This document shows, in pieces, positions 34,452 through 45,000 of a DNA stretch of 64,000 nt. The DNA is taken from contig NZ_JACHDY010000004.1 of assembly GCF_014201315.1 (NCBI RefSeq), positions 62,001-126,000 on the forward strand, read 5' to 3'. The translations under genes were made by a program, and so were the position numbers. Every line of letters starts with the position of its first letter. Positions within the stretch are counted from its first letter, which is position 1. The stretch comes from Edaphobacter lichenicola (GTDB taxonomy: Bacteria; Acidobacteriota; Terriglobia; Terriglobales; Acidobacteriaceae). The notes beneath the pieces are model-generated. The model worked only from the letters and a program-made list of their open reading frames with translations, was not told the origin of the DNA and did no database searches.

Positions 34452-37037
34452 ATGTTTATGCGCAACCGTCCCTTCTTCACATGCAGCGCCATCGTAGTTG
34501 GCGCTCTCTTTCTGACGAGTCTTTCCAGTTCTGCACAGTTCGTCGGCAACAACCCCCAGGCTGTCGACAAGCGCGTCGATGATCTCCTCGCCAAGATGAC
34601 GCTCGATGAAAAAATTGATCTCATCGGTGGTGACACTCCTTTTCGGACCCATTCTATTCCGCGGCTGGATATCCCCTACTTCCAAATGGCGGACGGTCCT
34701 GTGGGCGCACACATCCCTGCACCTACTATTGCGTATGCCGCTGGCATTGGTCTCGCGGCTTCGTGGGACAGGGCGCTCGCTCTCAGCGTCGGCCAGCAAC
34801 TGGGCCGCGATTCACGCTCTCGTGGCGCAGCTTTTCTCCTCGGCCCAGGAGTAAACATCTATCGCGCGCCCATGAATGGTCGCAACTTCGAATACTTCGG
34901 AGAGGATCCTTTTCTGGCAAGTGCGATCGCCGTCGGCTACATACGAGGCGTCCAGCAGGAAGGAGTTTCGGCGACCGTCAAGCACTACCTGGGTAACAAC
35001 TCCGAGTATCTTCGCCACGATTCAGACTCGATCATCGATGAACGAACACTTCGTGAGATCTACATGCCCGTCTTTGAGGCTGCCGTGAAGACTGCCAAGG
35101 TAGGCGCGATCATGGACTCCTACAACATTACCAATGGAGAGCACATGACGCAGAACGGGCGTCTTAACATCACCGTCGCAAAGGATCAGTGGCATTTTCC
35201 AGGGATCATTATGTCGGATTGGGTCTCAACCTACGACACCGCAGCAACCGCCAAAGGCGGCCTTGATCTCGAGATGCCCTTTGGCGTCTACTTCTCCAAA
35301 GAAAAAATACTCCCCCTACTGAAAGATGGCACCATTACTCAGGCCGAGATCGATGAGAAGGTGCGCCGAATCCTCCGCGTAGCAGTCGACTTCGGTTGGC
35401 TCGACCGACCACAGATGGACACCAGTATCCCGCGCTATAACCTCGACGGCCGCACGGCGTCTTTGCAGGCCGCGCTTGAAGGGGCAGTCCTGCTCAAGAA
35501 TGACAACAACGCACTTCCTCTTAACAAAACTGCACTTAAGACGATCGCAGTCATCGGACCGACGGCAACCCAGACCGTCACTACCGGCGGCGGTAGCGGC
35601 GAAGTAGTCAGCTTTGCCAACGCCAATCTTCTGGTAGGCATCAGCAACTTCGTTGGCCCGCAGACAAAAGTTCTCTACGCTCGCGGTCTTCACAGCGTCA
35701 ACCAGATGTCACGTTTGACACGCTTCACAACCGATGCGCAGGGCACAACACCGGGAGTTAGCCACACTACCTTCGCAAAAGCGAACCTTGAAGGAGATGT
35801 CACAGGCACAGTCACAGAGACGGCCATGCTGACCGCTGGCTCCACTCGCCGCGAACCTGAAGAACAAGAGCTCAATGCGCTTACCTCCCATAAGAGCGCA
35901 TCTCCCTACGTGCGCACCACCACCAGCAGCCGCTGGACCGGTTATTACACCCCCGCCGAGGCAGGCAAGTTCGCGATCTTCGTCCAGACCGATGGGAAAT
36001 ATCGGCTTCTAGTGGACGACGCGATTGTCTTCGACAGCTCCGTGGTCCCCAAATACATCCTCAACCAAACAACTTTGGCCCTCACCCAGGCTCCGCACAA
36101 GGTGGTTCTAGAGCAACTCTCCCAGCAGATCGGTTCCGTCTCCGGCATGCGAGTCGGCATTGCTCCTCTCAGTACGATCGTAGAGAAAGACGCTCTTGAG
36201 ATGGCTTCGCACGCTGACACGGTCGTCCTCGCAGTGGGGTTCAATGCATCCTCCGAGTCGGAAGGTGGAGACCGTACCTTCGAGCTTCCCGTCGGCCAGG
36301 AGCAGCTTATCCAGCAAATCACCGCCCTCGGCAAAAAGACAATCGTCTTCATCACCTCTGGCGGCAGTGTCGATATTTCAAACTGGAAAGATAAGGTTCA
36401 GGGAATCTTCGAGACCTGGTATGCAGGGGAGGAGGGTGGCACCGCAGCGGCTCGCCTCCTCTTTGGCGAAGATAATCCTTCCGGTCATTTGCCCATCAGC
36501 TGGGAAAAGAAGATCACGGATAATCCCAGCTATCGCAACTATTATCCGGACGCCGGCACCAACAAAATCGTCTATCGAGAGGGTATCTTCGTAGGCTATC
36601 GAGGTTATGAGCACAATCACGTAGAGCCCCAGTACCCGTTTGGATTCGGCCTCTCCTACACGACCTTTTCTTTCAGTAAGCTAAAGAGCACTGCGTCGGT
36701 CGATGGCCACATGACTATAACGTGCGATGTCACAAATACGGGAAATCGCTTAGGCGCAACTGTGGCCCAGCTTTACGTTGGTCAGGAGTCAGCCACGGTT
36801 GATCGCCCGTCAAAAGAACTAAAAGGGTTTGAACGAATTGTTTTGCAACCCGGCGAGACAGAGCACGTCTCCTTTAGCCTCGACCCTCGCAGCTTCAGCT
36901 ACTTTGACGTCAAATCTTCAAGCTGGCGGGCAGATGCTGGAGCCTACGATCTGACGTTGGGCGATTCCTCCCAAGACACCCAGCAGAAAATTACTGTCAG
37001 ACTTGAAAAGCCTTTGACATCATCCATCAGCGAGTAG
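34452..37037 (+). CDS. Glycoside hydrolase family 3 (beta-glucosidase type) with PA14-like insert
   Basis: 861 residues, with signal peptide (ends near SLSSSAQ). The GH3 N-domain has the catalytic nucleophile in IIMSDW (Asp256) and the substrate-binding KHYLGNNSE. The C-domain (~360-700) is split by a PA14-type carbohydrate-binding insert (RWTGYYTPAEAGKFAIFVQTDG). A fibronectin III-like domain ends the protein (TNTGNRLGATVAQLYV). It probably cleaves beta-glucosides or xylosides outside the cytoplasm. It follows the Oar receptor by 209 bp, in the same direction, though the two may be transcribed separately. Confidence 0.92.
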   Translation: MFMRNRPFFTCSAIVVGALFLTSLSSSAQFVGNNPQAVDKRVDDLLAKMTLDEKIDLIGGDTPFRTHSIPRLDIPYFQMADGPVGAHIPAPTIAYAAGIGLAASWDRALALSVGQQLGRDSRSRGAAFLLGPGVNIYRAPMNGRNFEYFGEDPFLASAIAVGYIRGVQQEGVSATVKHYLGNNSEYLRHDSDSIIDERTLREIYMPVFEAAVKTAKVGAIMDSYNITNGEHMTQNGRLNITVAKDQWHFPGIIMSDWVSTYDTAATAKGGLDLEMPFGVYFSKEKILPLLKDGTITQAEIDEKVRRILRVAVDFGWLDRPQMDTSIPRYNLDGRTASLQAALEGAVLLKNDNNALPLNKTALKTIAVIGPTATQTVTTGGGSGEVVSFANANLLVGISNFVGPQTKVLYARGLHSVNQMSRLTRFTTDAQGTTPGVSHTTFAKANLEGDVTGTVTETAMLTAGSTRREPEEQELNALTSHKSASPYVRTTTSSRWTGYYTPAEAGKFAIFVQTDGKYRLLVDDAIVFDSSVVPKYILNQTTLALTQAPHKVVLEQLSQQIGSVSGMRVGIAPLSTIVEKDALEMASHADTVVLAVGFNASSESEGGDRTFELPVGQEQLIQQITALGKKTIVFITSGGSVDISNWKDKVQGIFETWYAGEEGGTAAARLLFGEDNPSGHLPISWEKKITDNPSYRNYYPDAGTNKIVYREGIFVGYRGYEHNHVEPQYPFGFGLSYTTFSFSKLKSTASVDGHMTITCDVTNTGNRLGATVAQLYVGQESATVDRPSKELKGFERIVLQPGETEHVSFSLDPRSFSYFDVKSSSWRADAGAYDLTLGDSSQDTQQKITVRLEKPLTSSISE

Positions 37038-37081
37038 TCGACTGATCAAGGTCGCATCAAAATTTACTGAGAAGAAAAGCT

Positions 37082-37120
37082 GCCTGCAATCGTTTGTCGT
37101 GATGGGGAACGGTTGCAGGC
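37082..37120 (+). terminator. Strong hairpin after the GH3 gene
   Basis: GCCTGCAATCGTT (37082-37094) pairs with AACGGTTGCAGGC (37108-37120), 13 bp with one G-T pair. No T-run follows, so it is either a weak terminator or an mRNA-end stabiliser. The remaining gap (37121-37631) shows no gene or known motif. Confidence 0.5.
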
Positions 37121-37631
37121 GACTTAGTTGTAGTTGAAGTCGCACCATAAGTTCCCTGATCACTTTTGGCCGCAGATGAAACCTCTCCACTGTTCTGCAG
37201 TAGCTCAAACAAGACATTCTGAATACGCGGCTGAAAGCCGACTTGGATCGGTTAGAGAGAACGAATCGACCAATGATGCGCCAATAAAGCTGAAAAAAGA
37301 TCACAATGTGGGTGACGTGTGAGAGATGCCGCCTAGCTGAATCTCTTCCAAAGGGGTTAATTGTAAAATTTATGTCTTCACTCTGGCAAATTGCGGTACG
37401 GAGGTAGTACAGTACCCTCCAAACACTGTACGACCATATATCTTTTTGATCAAAGTGTTGAGGCATAGCCGGATAGGGTATCTGCCTACCCGTAGATTTG
37501 CGAATCAACGCGATTTAGTGTACAGTCCCGTTTCTTAGTTTTACATCCAAGTCAATTTCGCTCTTTGATTGGGTTTACGCCCGTTGTCATCGGCACCATT
37601 AGTCTTCCAGCTTCTTAGAAGGTGTCCAGCG

Positions 37632-40600
37632 ATGAAATCTCCGCTCCGTCTGTCGCCCATTTCCCTAGCAGGATGGCTATGTCTATGTATCTATTGCCTG
37701 ATTCACCCCTGCAGCACGATCCAGGCGGTGTCCCCAGCGGCTTCGGAAAACACCCAGTCGCTGGCTACAAAGACGCCAGCTTCTAAAAGAGATAATGTCA
37801 CCATCCCCGGCCCTCTTCGATCTTTTCTCCGCATGGCTGGTATTAGTCAGAAGGTCTCCAAGGACGATGTGCTGGCTCTCCTAGCCCGAAACGTCTATCT
37901 TCGTGGTTATCAGCAGAGCAGCCCGACCGAATTCCTTATCTTGATTGATCGTTATGTGAATCAGGCGAGAGAGCTTCAAGTTCTGGCAGGGGCGAGTAGC
38001 ACGATCCGGGTCGCCGGCTGTGACGACGCTGGTACCCTCGTTCATATCCTCGGGTATCGTCTTCGGGAAGGGTGCGGTCAGAAAAACTTCACATTAGAGA
38101 CGGCAAATCCGGAGAGAGCTTTTCTTACGATCGATTCGGGCTTTCCTCTGGTCGAACTGGAAGAAGCTCTCCAGAAAGGCACTCCATTCACGTATCAGTA
38201 TCGAGCTTCTCGAGTTCCAGCGCTGTTCCACGAAGGCGATTGGATTGGGTTAAGCCAAAATGCGAGGGCAAGCTCGGGGAACCTGTTAGACGTGCTACTC
38301 AGCGATCCTTCCGTGGCCCGTCTGTATTGGGCCCTAGCCAAAACAGACGACGAAACCAGCCTCGCATTGCGGGATTCGCCAGGCCTCAGGAAACTGCTTC
38401 CGTTTGGAAGCATCCTGGATTTTTATGGAAGCCAGATATGTATCCGCTCTGGGCGCGTAGTTGTCCCCGGAGGGGAGAGTGTAGGCGCGGATTGGAAGGA
38501 ACTGGTCGGTGCGAGTCCAGAGAAGTCGGGGGAGTTCGTTACCAACTTGCTTGCAAAGGATAACGGCTGGCTTGCTGCCTACTTCGATACCTTGTCCCGT
38601 GTCAGTCGGACGCAGCAGATACACCTTACAGAAGCTCCACGCCTGAAGCAACTTTACGACGTCTTTCGCAAAGCAGCTAATGGCACCAATGCGGTTAGCG
38701 GAGTATTTCCAAAAGCGCCCGATCTGTTAGTGCTGTTTACGCGTATTCAATGGGAGCCTAACGGCGACCCACACGTACCGGGAAATCTCGAGGTTTGGAA
38801 AGAGATTCTTCTCCAAAAGTCCGACTCTAAAACCGTTCGCAGCTGGGTCAAGCGAGCTCGGAGCTGGGATCGCCCGGAACAGCTGCTCGAGACGATGACC
38901 GCACTTTCCTCAATAGACAGTGATAACGGACCGCTCCAGATTTATCTCACGTTAAGTGAATTAGATCGCGGACGACAGCCAGCGAATCGCTTATCCGCCG
39001 AGACAGTGCGTCAATTGGCCGATCGATTTTCAAAACTGAACAACTGGTACCTGGTGTTCGCTGAGTTTCCGGCTCTGAACGACGCTGGCATCGCCAGCTT
39101 CATGAAATCGACGGACGTGATCGAAAAAATTTCAAATCAGACACTGCGTGGGAATGCCCTGGGAGCATTTCAAGCGACCGTCGGGCTCTGGCAGATCCTT
39201 GCCCGGCAAGGACAAATTCCAGAGAGCGAATTGAACACGTCCTGGCAGAAAGTGGTCGAGCCATTCACCACGATCTCTTCCTCTACTCAACTCTTCGACA
39301 GTACTCAAAAATCCCTCCAGGAACTTCTGCTTACAGTAGGCGCAAAGGCGGACTCCTCTCAAGGCGAACTCGTTGAGTTGCTTGCAGGTCCACGTCAAGC
39401 GACCCCGGACGGACTACGCGAGCACATCGCATTGACCGCGAGAATCAATTCGGTTTTAGAAGACCAGCGGCTGGTTTCTCTTGATACGTTATTCGCCCTT
39501 AGTGAAGGCCTTGAAGAGATGGCCCAGGGGAAGGGCAAAAGCGACGCTCTGATTCCACTTGCAGCAGAGCTCCGAGAATTTGACCTGCCTCGCCCGATCT
39601 TCACCAACAGCGAAAAGATCAGTTGGGCACCTCCGAACTACACCGCCCATCACGCGGAACTGCAGGTACGCACGGATTTGACGAAGGTCATTAAAGAGAA
39701 AGGTTCGCACGCCCAGCTCGAAACAGCTCGTGGCCAGCTCATGCCTTTTTTGAGGGATACTCTGGTTGGTTTGAACTACGCGTACTATGAACCCCCCGGC
39801 GCTCAAATGCTTCACCATAATCCGCTCTTCGTCCGCTCACACGACTTTCTTGGCGTTTCGATACAGAGCCCGGATCGACTCTGGAGTGCACCCATACTCT
39901 TGGGTGCGGGATCGCCTGCCGGCGGCGGAGCGTATCTCGTCGGATCTCTAGTCGATCTGTCTTATGCCTTGGCAACGACGGAGCAGGATTTTATCTCTCC
40001 GGAAAATATACAAGCTCTAATTTGGAAAGATTTAGTGCCGGAACTTCTGGTCGGCGCCACGCTTCCGCGTTGGTGGAGCGTGACCCCGATTGAACTTCAT
40101 GCCGCCACACTTTATCAGAAGTCCGGCGAAGAGTTGTTGACGGCATCAGCAGGAAACGACCAAATCAGAGAAAAAGTAATCGCCATCCTCTCTGATCGTT
40201 TGACATCGCAACGACTAGAACGAGTTCAACAGTCACTGTTTCGTTCGGAGGATGTAGCTGCCATGCTTCCGCAAATGACGCCAGCCGAAACCGCCTACCT
40301 TGCTGCCGAGTATGAAAGTAGGTTTCCCGAAGAAAATAGCTCCTGGGGGGCGGCTGGTCAACAACTTCAGGAGCTGCAACGGCGATACCCAGCCGAGGTA
40401 AGCTGGGAGCATCTCTCAAGAGACTTCGGCGTGCCCCATCCGACGATGGCCCGAACGAACGCTTGCCAGCTGCTGAATGTAAAACCCTTTCCCTTCTTTG
40501 GCTCCTATTCCAGCCGCCTCTTTGGAGAGTCTTGGGAGTCCAGCAACTTATATTGGGCTCGCCTGGCAGATGAGATGGGTTATTCCCCTGTGGCGCTAAA

Positions 40601-40796
40601 CAGCCTTGTCCCGGAGCTGAGCCGACGTGCGGTCAGTAAGATATTTGCGACCGAGCCCGACGATTGGCCTGCAATCCTTCGTGCTATTCAAGAAACAGGA
40701 GATGAGTTTCGACAGAGCAAAACTGCCGGGGTCCTAGGGGTCAATATTACTTCTACTATGTCGGAGCGGACGGGAGCCGATGCCAACACACATTAG
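37632..40796 (+). CDS. Large secreted protein of unknown function
   Basis: 1054 residues, no family recognised. A hydrophobic N-terminus (about residues 1-35, AGWLCLCIYCLIHPCSTIQA) resembles a signal peptide. The rest is mostly helical with scattered Trp-rich stretches, no clear repeats, Cys motifs or catalytic signature. It ends 7 bp before the next gene, a VWFA-domain protein, so the two form a likely operon and may work together. The most useful clue is this pairing. Start at ATG 37632 chosen because upstream codons give no signal peptide. Confidence 0.7.
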   Translation: MKSPLRLSPISLAGWLCLCIYCLIHPCSTIQAVSPAASENTQSLATKTPASKRDNVTIPGPLRSFLRMAGISQKVSKDDVLALLARNVYLRGYQQSSPTEFLILIDRYVNQARELQVLAGASSTIRVAGCDDAGTLVHILGYRLREGCGQKNFTLETANPERAFLTIDSGFPLVELEEALQKGTPFTYQYRASRVPALFHEGDWIGLSQNARASSGNLLDVLLSDPSVARLYWALAKTDDETSLALRDSPGLRKLLPFGSILDFYGSQICIRSGRVVVPGGESVGADWKELVGASPEKSGEFVTNLLAKDNGWLAAYFDTLSRVSRTQQIHLTEAPRLKQLYDVFRKAANGTNAVSGVFPKAPDLLVLFTRIQWEPNGDPHVPGNLEVWKEILLQKSDSKTVRSWVKRARSWDRPEQLLETMTALSSIDSDNGPLQIYLTLSELDRGRQPANRLSAETVRQLADRFSKLNNWYLVFAEFPALNDAGIASFMKSTDVIEKISNQTLRGNALGAFQATVGLWQILARQGQIPESELNTSWQKVVEPFTTISSSTQLFDSTQKSLQELLLTVGAKADSSQGELVELLAGPRQATPDGLREHIALTARINSVLEDQRLVSLDTLFALSEGLEEMAQGKGKSDALIPLAAELREFDLPRPIFTNSEKISWAPPNYTAHHAELQVRTDLTKVIKEKGSHAQLETARGQLMPFLRDTLVGLNYAYYEPPGAQMLHHNPLFVRSHDFLGVSIQSPDRLWSAPILLGAGSPAGGGAYLVGSLVDLSYALATTEQDFISPENIQALIWKDLVPELLVGATLPRWWSVTPIELHAATLYQKSGEELLTASAGNDQIREKVIAILSDRLTSQRLERVQQSLFRSEDVAAMLPQMTPAETAYLAAEYESRFPEENSSWGAAGQQLQELQRRYPAEVSWEHLSRDFGVPHPTMARTNACQLLNVKPFPFFGSYSSRLFGESWESSNLYWARLADEMGYSPVALNSLVPELSRRAVSKIFATEPDDWPAILRAIQETGDEFRQSKTAGVLGVNITSTMSERTGADANTH

Positions 40797-40803
40797 GAAG
40801 AGT

Positions 40804-41883
40804 ATGGTGAAACGACATCTTCTATTTCTCTGGTTACTTTTATTCCCTCTCTACGGCGACGGTTCTGGCGCTGCCCAGAATGATACCTCGCGCATCCGCG
40901 TAAGCGTCGTCCTTGTGCAACTGAATGTCGCCGTGACTGATGGAAAGGGGAACTATGTTAGCGGTCTCAGTCCAGAAGACTTCTCTATAACCGAAGACAA
41001 AATTCCTGAAAAAACTGCCACCTTCGAGGAGGGAAACGAACCACCTCGGAGACTGATTGACGTTTCTCCGTCTGGCGGTCACCCTTCTCAGGACACTGGC
41101 AAAGGTGCGGTAACGATAGTCCAGAAATCCACTGCCGGGGATCAAGGGAAGACTCCAGACTTGTGGTCGGCGGGGGCTAACGTTTTTATTCTCTTTGACA
41201 CCAGCAACTACATGTACCGGGGATTTGTATTCGCTCAGGATTCCATCGCAGATTTCATTCGATCTCTCGAGGGCGTTAGCAAGGTGGCCCTTTATTCCTA
41301 TAGTCGAGATCTTTCCCGCGTATCTACACTTACGTCCGATCGGTCGCAAGTCTTGCGTGGCGTTCGCAACACGGTTGCTGGTGATGACGCTGCACTCTAT
41401 AACTCCCTCTTGTTGACGGTAAAGGATGCCGCTCGTTTGACCGGAAAAAAAGCTATCGTTGTCTTTTCTAATGGTCCCGACAATGCGAGCCTGGTGCCGC
41501 CCGAGGACGTAGCGGAGTTGGCTCAATCCACCGGCACAATTATTTACATGATCAGCACTCAGCAAGCCGAAGATGAACCAGTTTCTACCGCTGTCTTTGA
41601 GCGAATGAGCAAGGTCACAGGTGGTAAAGCCTATTTCTCGAAGAGTTGGAGAGACGAGAAACAGGCGTTTGCCTCCATCCGGGATGACCTGGCTCATCTC
41701 TACACTCTCAGCTACTATCCCCAACCCAATCCAAATCGGGGCTGGCGCACGATAACGGTAAAGCTCGTTGGCAAAAACCTGCAGAAGTATCACATCCGGA
41801 CTCGGGATGGTTATCGCTTCCTTCAGCAGACACCGTCTACAGACAATCTACCGTTGCCGGGGCCGGACCCTCTTTCGCAGTGA
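40804..41883 (+). CDS. VWFA-related Acidobacterial-domain protein
   Basis: 359 residues. A signal peptide (KRHLLFLWLLLFPLYGDGSGAAQ) precedes a beta-rich segment (VVLVQLNVAVTDGKGNYVSGLSPEDFSI) and a VWA-like domain with the DTSNYMYRG MIDAS position and AIVVFSNGPDNA. Same family as 6749-8020, but without the long Pro/Thr linker. AGGA lies 6-9 bp before ATG 40804. It follows the large unknown gene with a 7-bp gap, implying co-translation and perhaps a complex on the cell surface. Confidence 0.82.
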   Translation: MVKRHLLFLWLLLFPLYGDGSGAAQNDTSRIRVSVVLVQLNVAVTDGKGNYVSGLSPEDFSITEDKIPEKTATFEEGNEPPRRLIDVSPSGGHPSQDTGKGAVTIVQKSTAGDQGKTPDLWSAGANVFILFDTSNYMYRGFVFAQDSIADFIRSLEGVSKVALYSYSRDLSRVSTLTSDRSQVLRGVRNTVAGDDAALYNSLLLTVKDAARLTGKKAIVVFSNGPDNASLVPPEDVAELAQSTGTIIYMISTQQAEDEPVSTAVFERMSKVTGGKAYFSKSWRDEKQAFASIRDDLAHLYTLSYYPQPNPNRGWRTITVKLVGKNLQKYHIRTRDGYRFLQQTPSTDNLPLPGPDPLSQ

Positions 41884-42065
41884 TCCAAGTCGGAGAACAG
41901 CAATCGTCCTGCACGAGGTTATGTAAAAGCTCGCCATCCTGTGGGCAAATGCGCGAGTCCAGCGAAATTTCTACTAAACACAGCGTTGCGTACATCTGGC
42001 CTTTCCAAGGCGGCGTAATCCGTTTGTAGGATCGAACTACACAGCGCGAGGGGTAGATTGGCCTG

Positions 42066-45000
42066 ATGAGCGATCGAGTAATTCGTTTGGCGGTGCTGAC
42101 CGCAACGGTGGCCTTTGCTTCGGCCTGGGGTTGGAGTCAGGTTGGCGTAGCGGCGGAGGCGACGGCGGCCCAACGGCCGATAAAATTCGAGGACTTGGCG
42201 CGGATGAAGCAGGTGAGCGATCCTCAGATTTCTCCATCGGGCAAGTGGGTGGTGTTCTCGGTGGCAGAGACAGATCTTGATAGGAATGTGATCGTCAACC
42301 ATCTCTGGGTGGTGCCGCTGGAAGGCGCGACTGCAGCTACAGCGTCTGAATCGCATGAGCGGCAGATCACGTTTACCAAGGATGGAGAATCCGGAGGCAG
42401 GTTATCGCCGGACGGCAAGATGCTGCTGTTTGTGGCGAACGATGAGGAGGCTGGCCGTTCGCAGATCTTTGTCGCGCCCTGGGACGATAGGGCAGGCAAG
42501 CCCGGTACGCCGAAGCGCCTGACAAGTGTGATCACAGGGGCGGATGGGGCCGTATGGTCACCGGACTCGCAACGGATACTGTTTACATCGCAGGTATATC
42601 CGGAGTGCAGTGATGAAGCGGCGTGGGCAACGGAAAATGCATGCGATAAAACCAGGGATGAAGCTAATGGTGTGAGCCCCATGAAGGCGCAGGTTTTGGA
42701 CCATTTGCAGTACCTGCGCCCAGATCAAGAGGTTGGACCGAAACGCAGCCACATGTTAGTAGTGTTTGCCGCGAATGGCGACGCGATACGCGACCTGACG
42801 CCGCGCCGAAGTATCGGAGAGGCGGACATTGCTGCGTTTTCATCGGATGGCCGAATCGGATATGCGTGGGCTCCTGATTCGATGGAAGTTGCTTTTGTCA
42901 CCAGCTCGAACAGATTCTCTGCAGCGACCACAAACAACGAGGTCTTTATATTGAGACTGAATAACGCGGGCGCGCGGCCGGAAAAGGTTTCGAGACCGGC
43001 AGGAAGTGATGAAGCGCCAGCCTACTCACCCGATGGAAAATGGCTGGCGTTTCGTTCGCAGGCGCGTGCGGAATACAGCAGCACCCAGTTTCGGTTGGTG
43101 CTCTTCGATCGCCAGATGGGGACAACTACCGTTGTTCTGCCGCACTTCGATCGCTCGATCAATGAATTTACTTGGGCATCCGATTCGGCCTCGATCTTCT
43201 TTGCAATCCATGATCGCGGAGAGGGACAAATTTATTCCGTCGCGGTGGCAGACGAAAACACGATCCACTACATCGCCGTACCGACCGGCCATCTGACTCT
43301 GCTGGTATCGGAGACAAAGTCCAACTTCAGCGAACTGCAGATCTCAAATGACGGAACGTGGCTCGTTTCGAGCGCAACGAATGTCGAGCGACCGTCTGAG
43401 ATATTTCGTACCAGCCTCAGAATCCTCGCCGACGAGGACCCTGAGGTAAAAAAGAAGACAATAGGTCTAAAGTTAGCGATCGCGGCGGACAAGACGGCTC
43501 CGCCGATAGATAGTGCTGTCCCTGTTGTGCCCGAAGCTTTGACTCATTTGAACAATAAAATGCTGGACAGAATTGCACTCGAGAAGATGGAGTCGTTCTG
43601 GTTTACGGGAGCAGATGGCGCAAAAATGCAGGGATTTGTGATTCGCCCCCCGGGGTTCGACTCCGCGCGGAGATACCCGGTAAAGTTTTTGATTCATGAG
43701 AATCCGTATCGGGCGTGGGGTGATAACTGGAGTTACCGGTGGAACCCGGAACTAATGGCGGCGAGTGGTTACGTTGTTGTGATGGTGAATCCTCGCGGAT
43801 CCATCGGATACGGCCACGCATTTATCGACGGGATGAACGGGGATTGGGGCGGGAAGGCGTACGTGGACCTGATGAAAGGGATGGACTACGCGGAGCAGCA
43901 CTATGGCTTCATTGACAAGACGCGGGAGTGCGCACTTGGCGCAGGCTTTGGCGGGTTCATGGCGGATTGGATCCTAACGCACACAAACCGGTTTGCGTGC
44001 ATCGTGACACAGGATGGGATCTTCAATCCCGACGCCGAATACGGGACGTCGGCGGAGCCGCGGCTCAACGGGGAGAATTCTCCTGCGAAGGACGCAAAGG
44101 ACGTGAAGAGTGCACGGAATGAATCTTCGGCGCAGGATCCTTCCCAAAAGTGGTCACCGATGTTGTCGATCCGAAACGCGAAGACGCCAACGCTGATAGT
44201 TCATTCTGGCAACCGCTTGGATGTGTCAGAGTCGACCCAGTTGTTTAAGGCGCTCCAGCAGCTGAACGTGCAGAGCAGCATACTGTCTCTACCTGGGACA
44301 GGGCATTGGCTAAATAGGCCTCAAGACTCAAGGCTGTGGTACGAGTCAGTGGCAGACTGGTGTGATCGATGGACGAGAACAAATAGATATGCAGCGGGCT
44401 TTTCGCAGCCTGCGTTGACGGCAACCGTCTCCGAGTCAAAGAAGTTGCCCCTGAAACCCCAGTCTATCCCGGTCCCATCTCAATCTGCAGCATCGACTAT
44501 GACGGAACCTGCGAAGCCCCAGCCACAATTATCCTTACCAACCAAGTCAGCGGAATCGACGATTCAACGGGTGCCTACGCCTGTGCCATCTGCGCCCGTG
44601 CGAGCGGCAACCGCACCTCCGGAGGTGCAGTCGCGTCCGCAGGCGGTGCCTACCCCCATCGCTCCCGTGGTTACACCTGACGTGCTTGTAATACCAAAGC
44701 CGCAACCTGATCTCCAGGCAACAAACCCGGTCATTCCGAGGATCGTGTTGCCAACAGAACCCCCAAAGCCAGAGGCGGCTCCGGTTGCGTCTGCGATCCA
44801 CAACACCTCGCAGGGATCGTTTGTGATTGCGATCAATGCTCCTGCTGACGAGCTAAGGGTTGGAGAGGATGCACGCGTGTTGATTACTTTGACGAATGTC
44901 TCAGGTCATCCAATCCTGTTTTCTCATCGAGTGGGAACAGAGAATCCAGAGTTCTCGTTTATTTTCCTGGTGCGGAATTCGACGGGCCGCCTGATGGGAG

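Noticed and set aside
43932-43955. Assembly or reading error turning Ser into Gly in the S9 peptidase
   Set aside because: A single base change (AGC to GGC) could do it, but the Asp position is also changed, so true loss is more likely. I kept the finding and note the risk.
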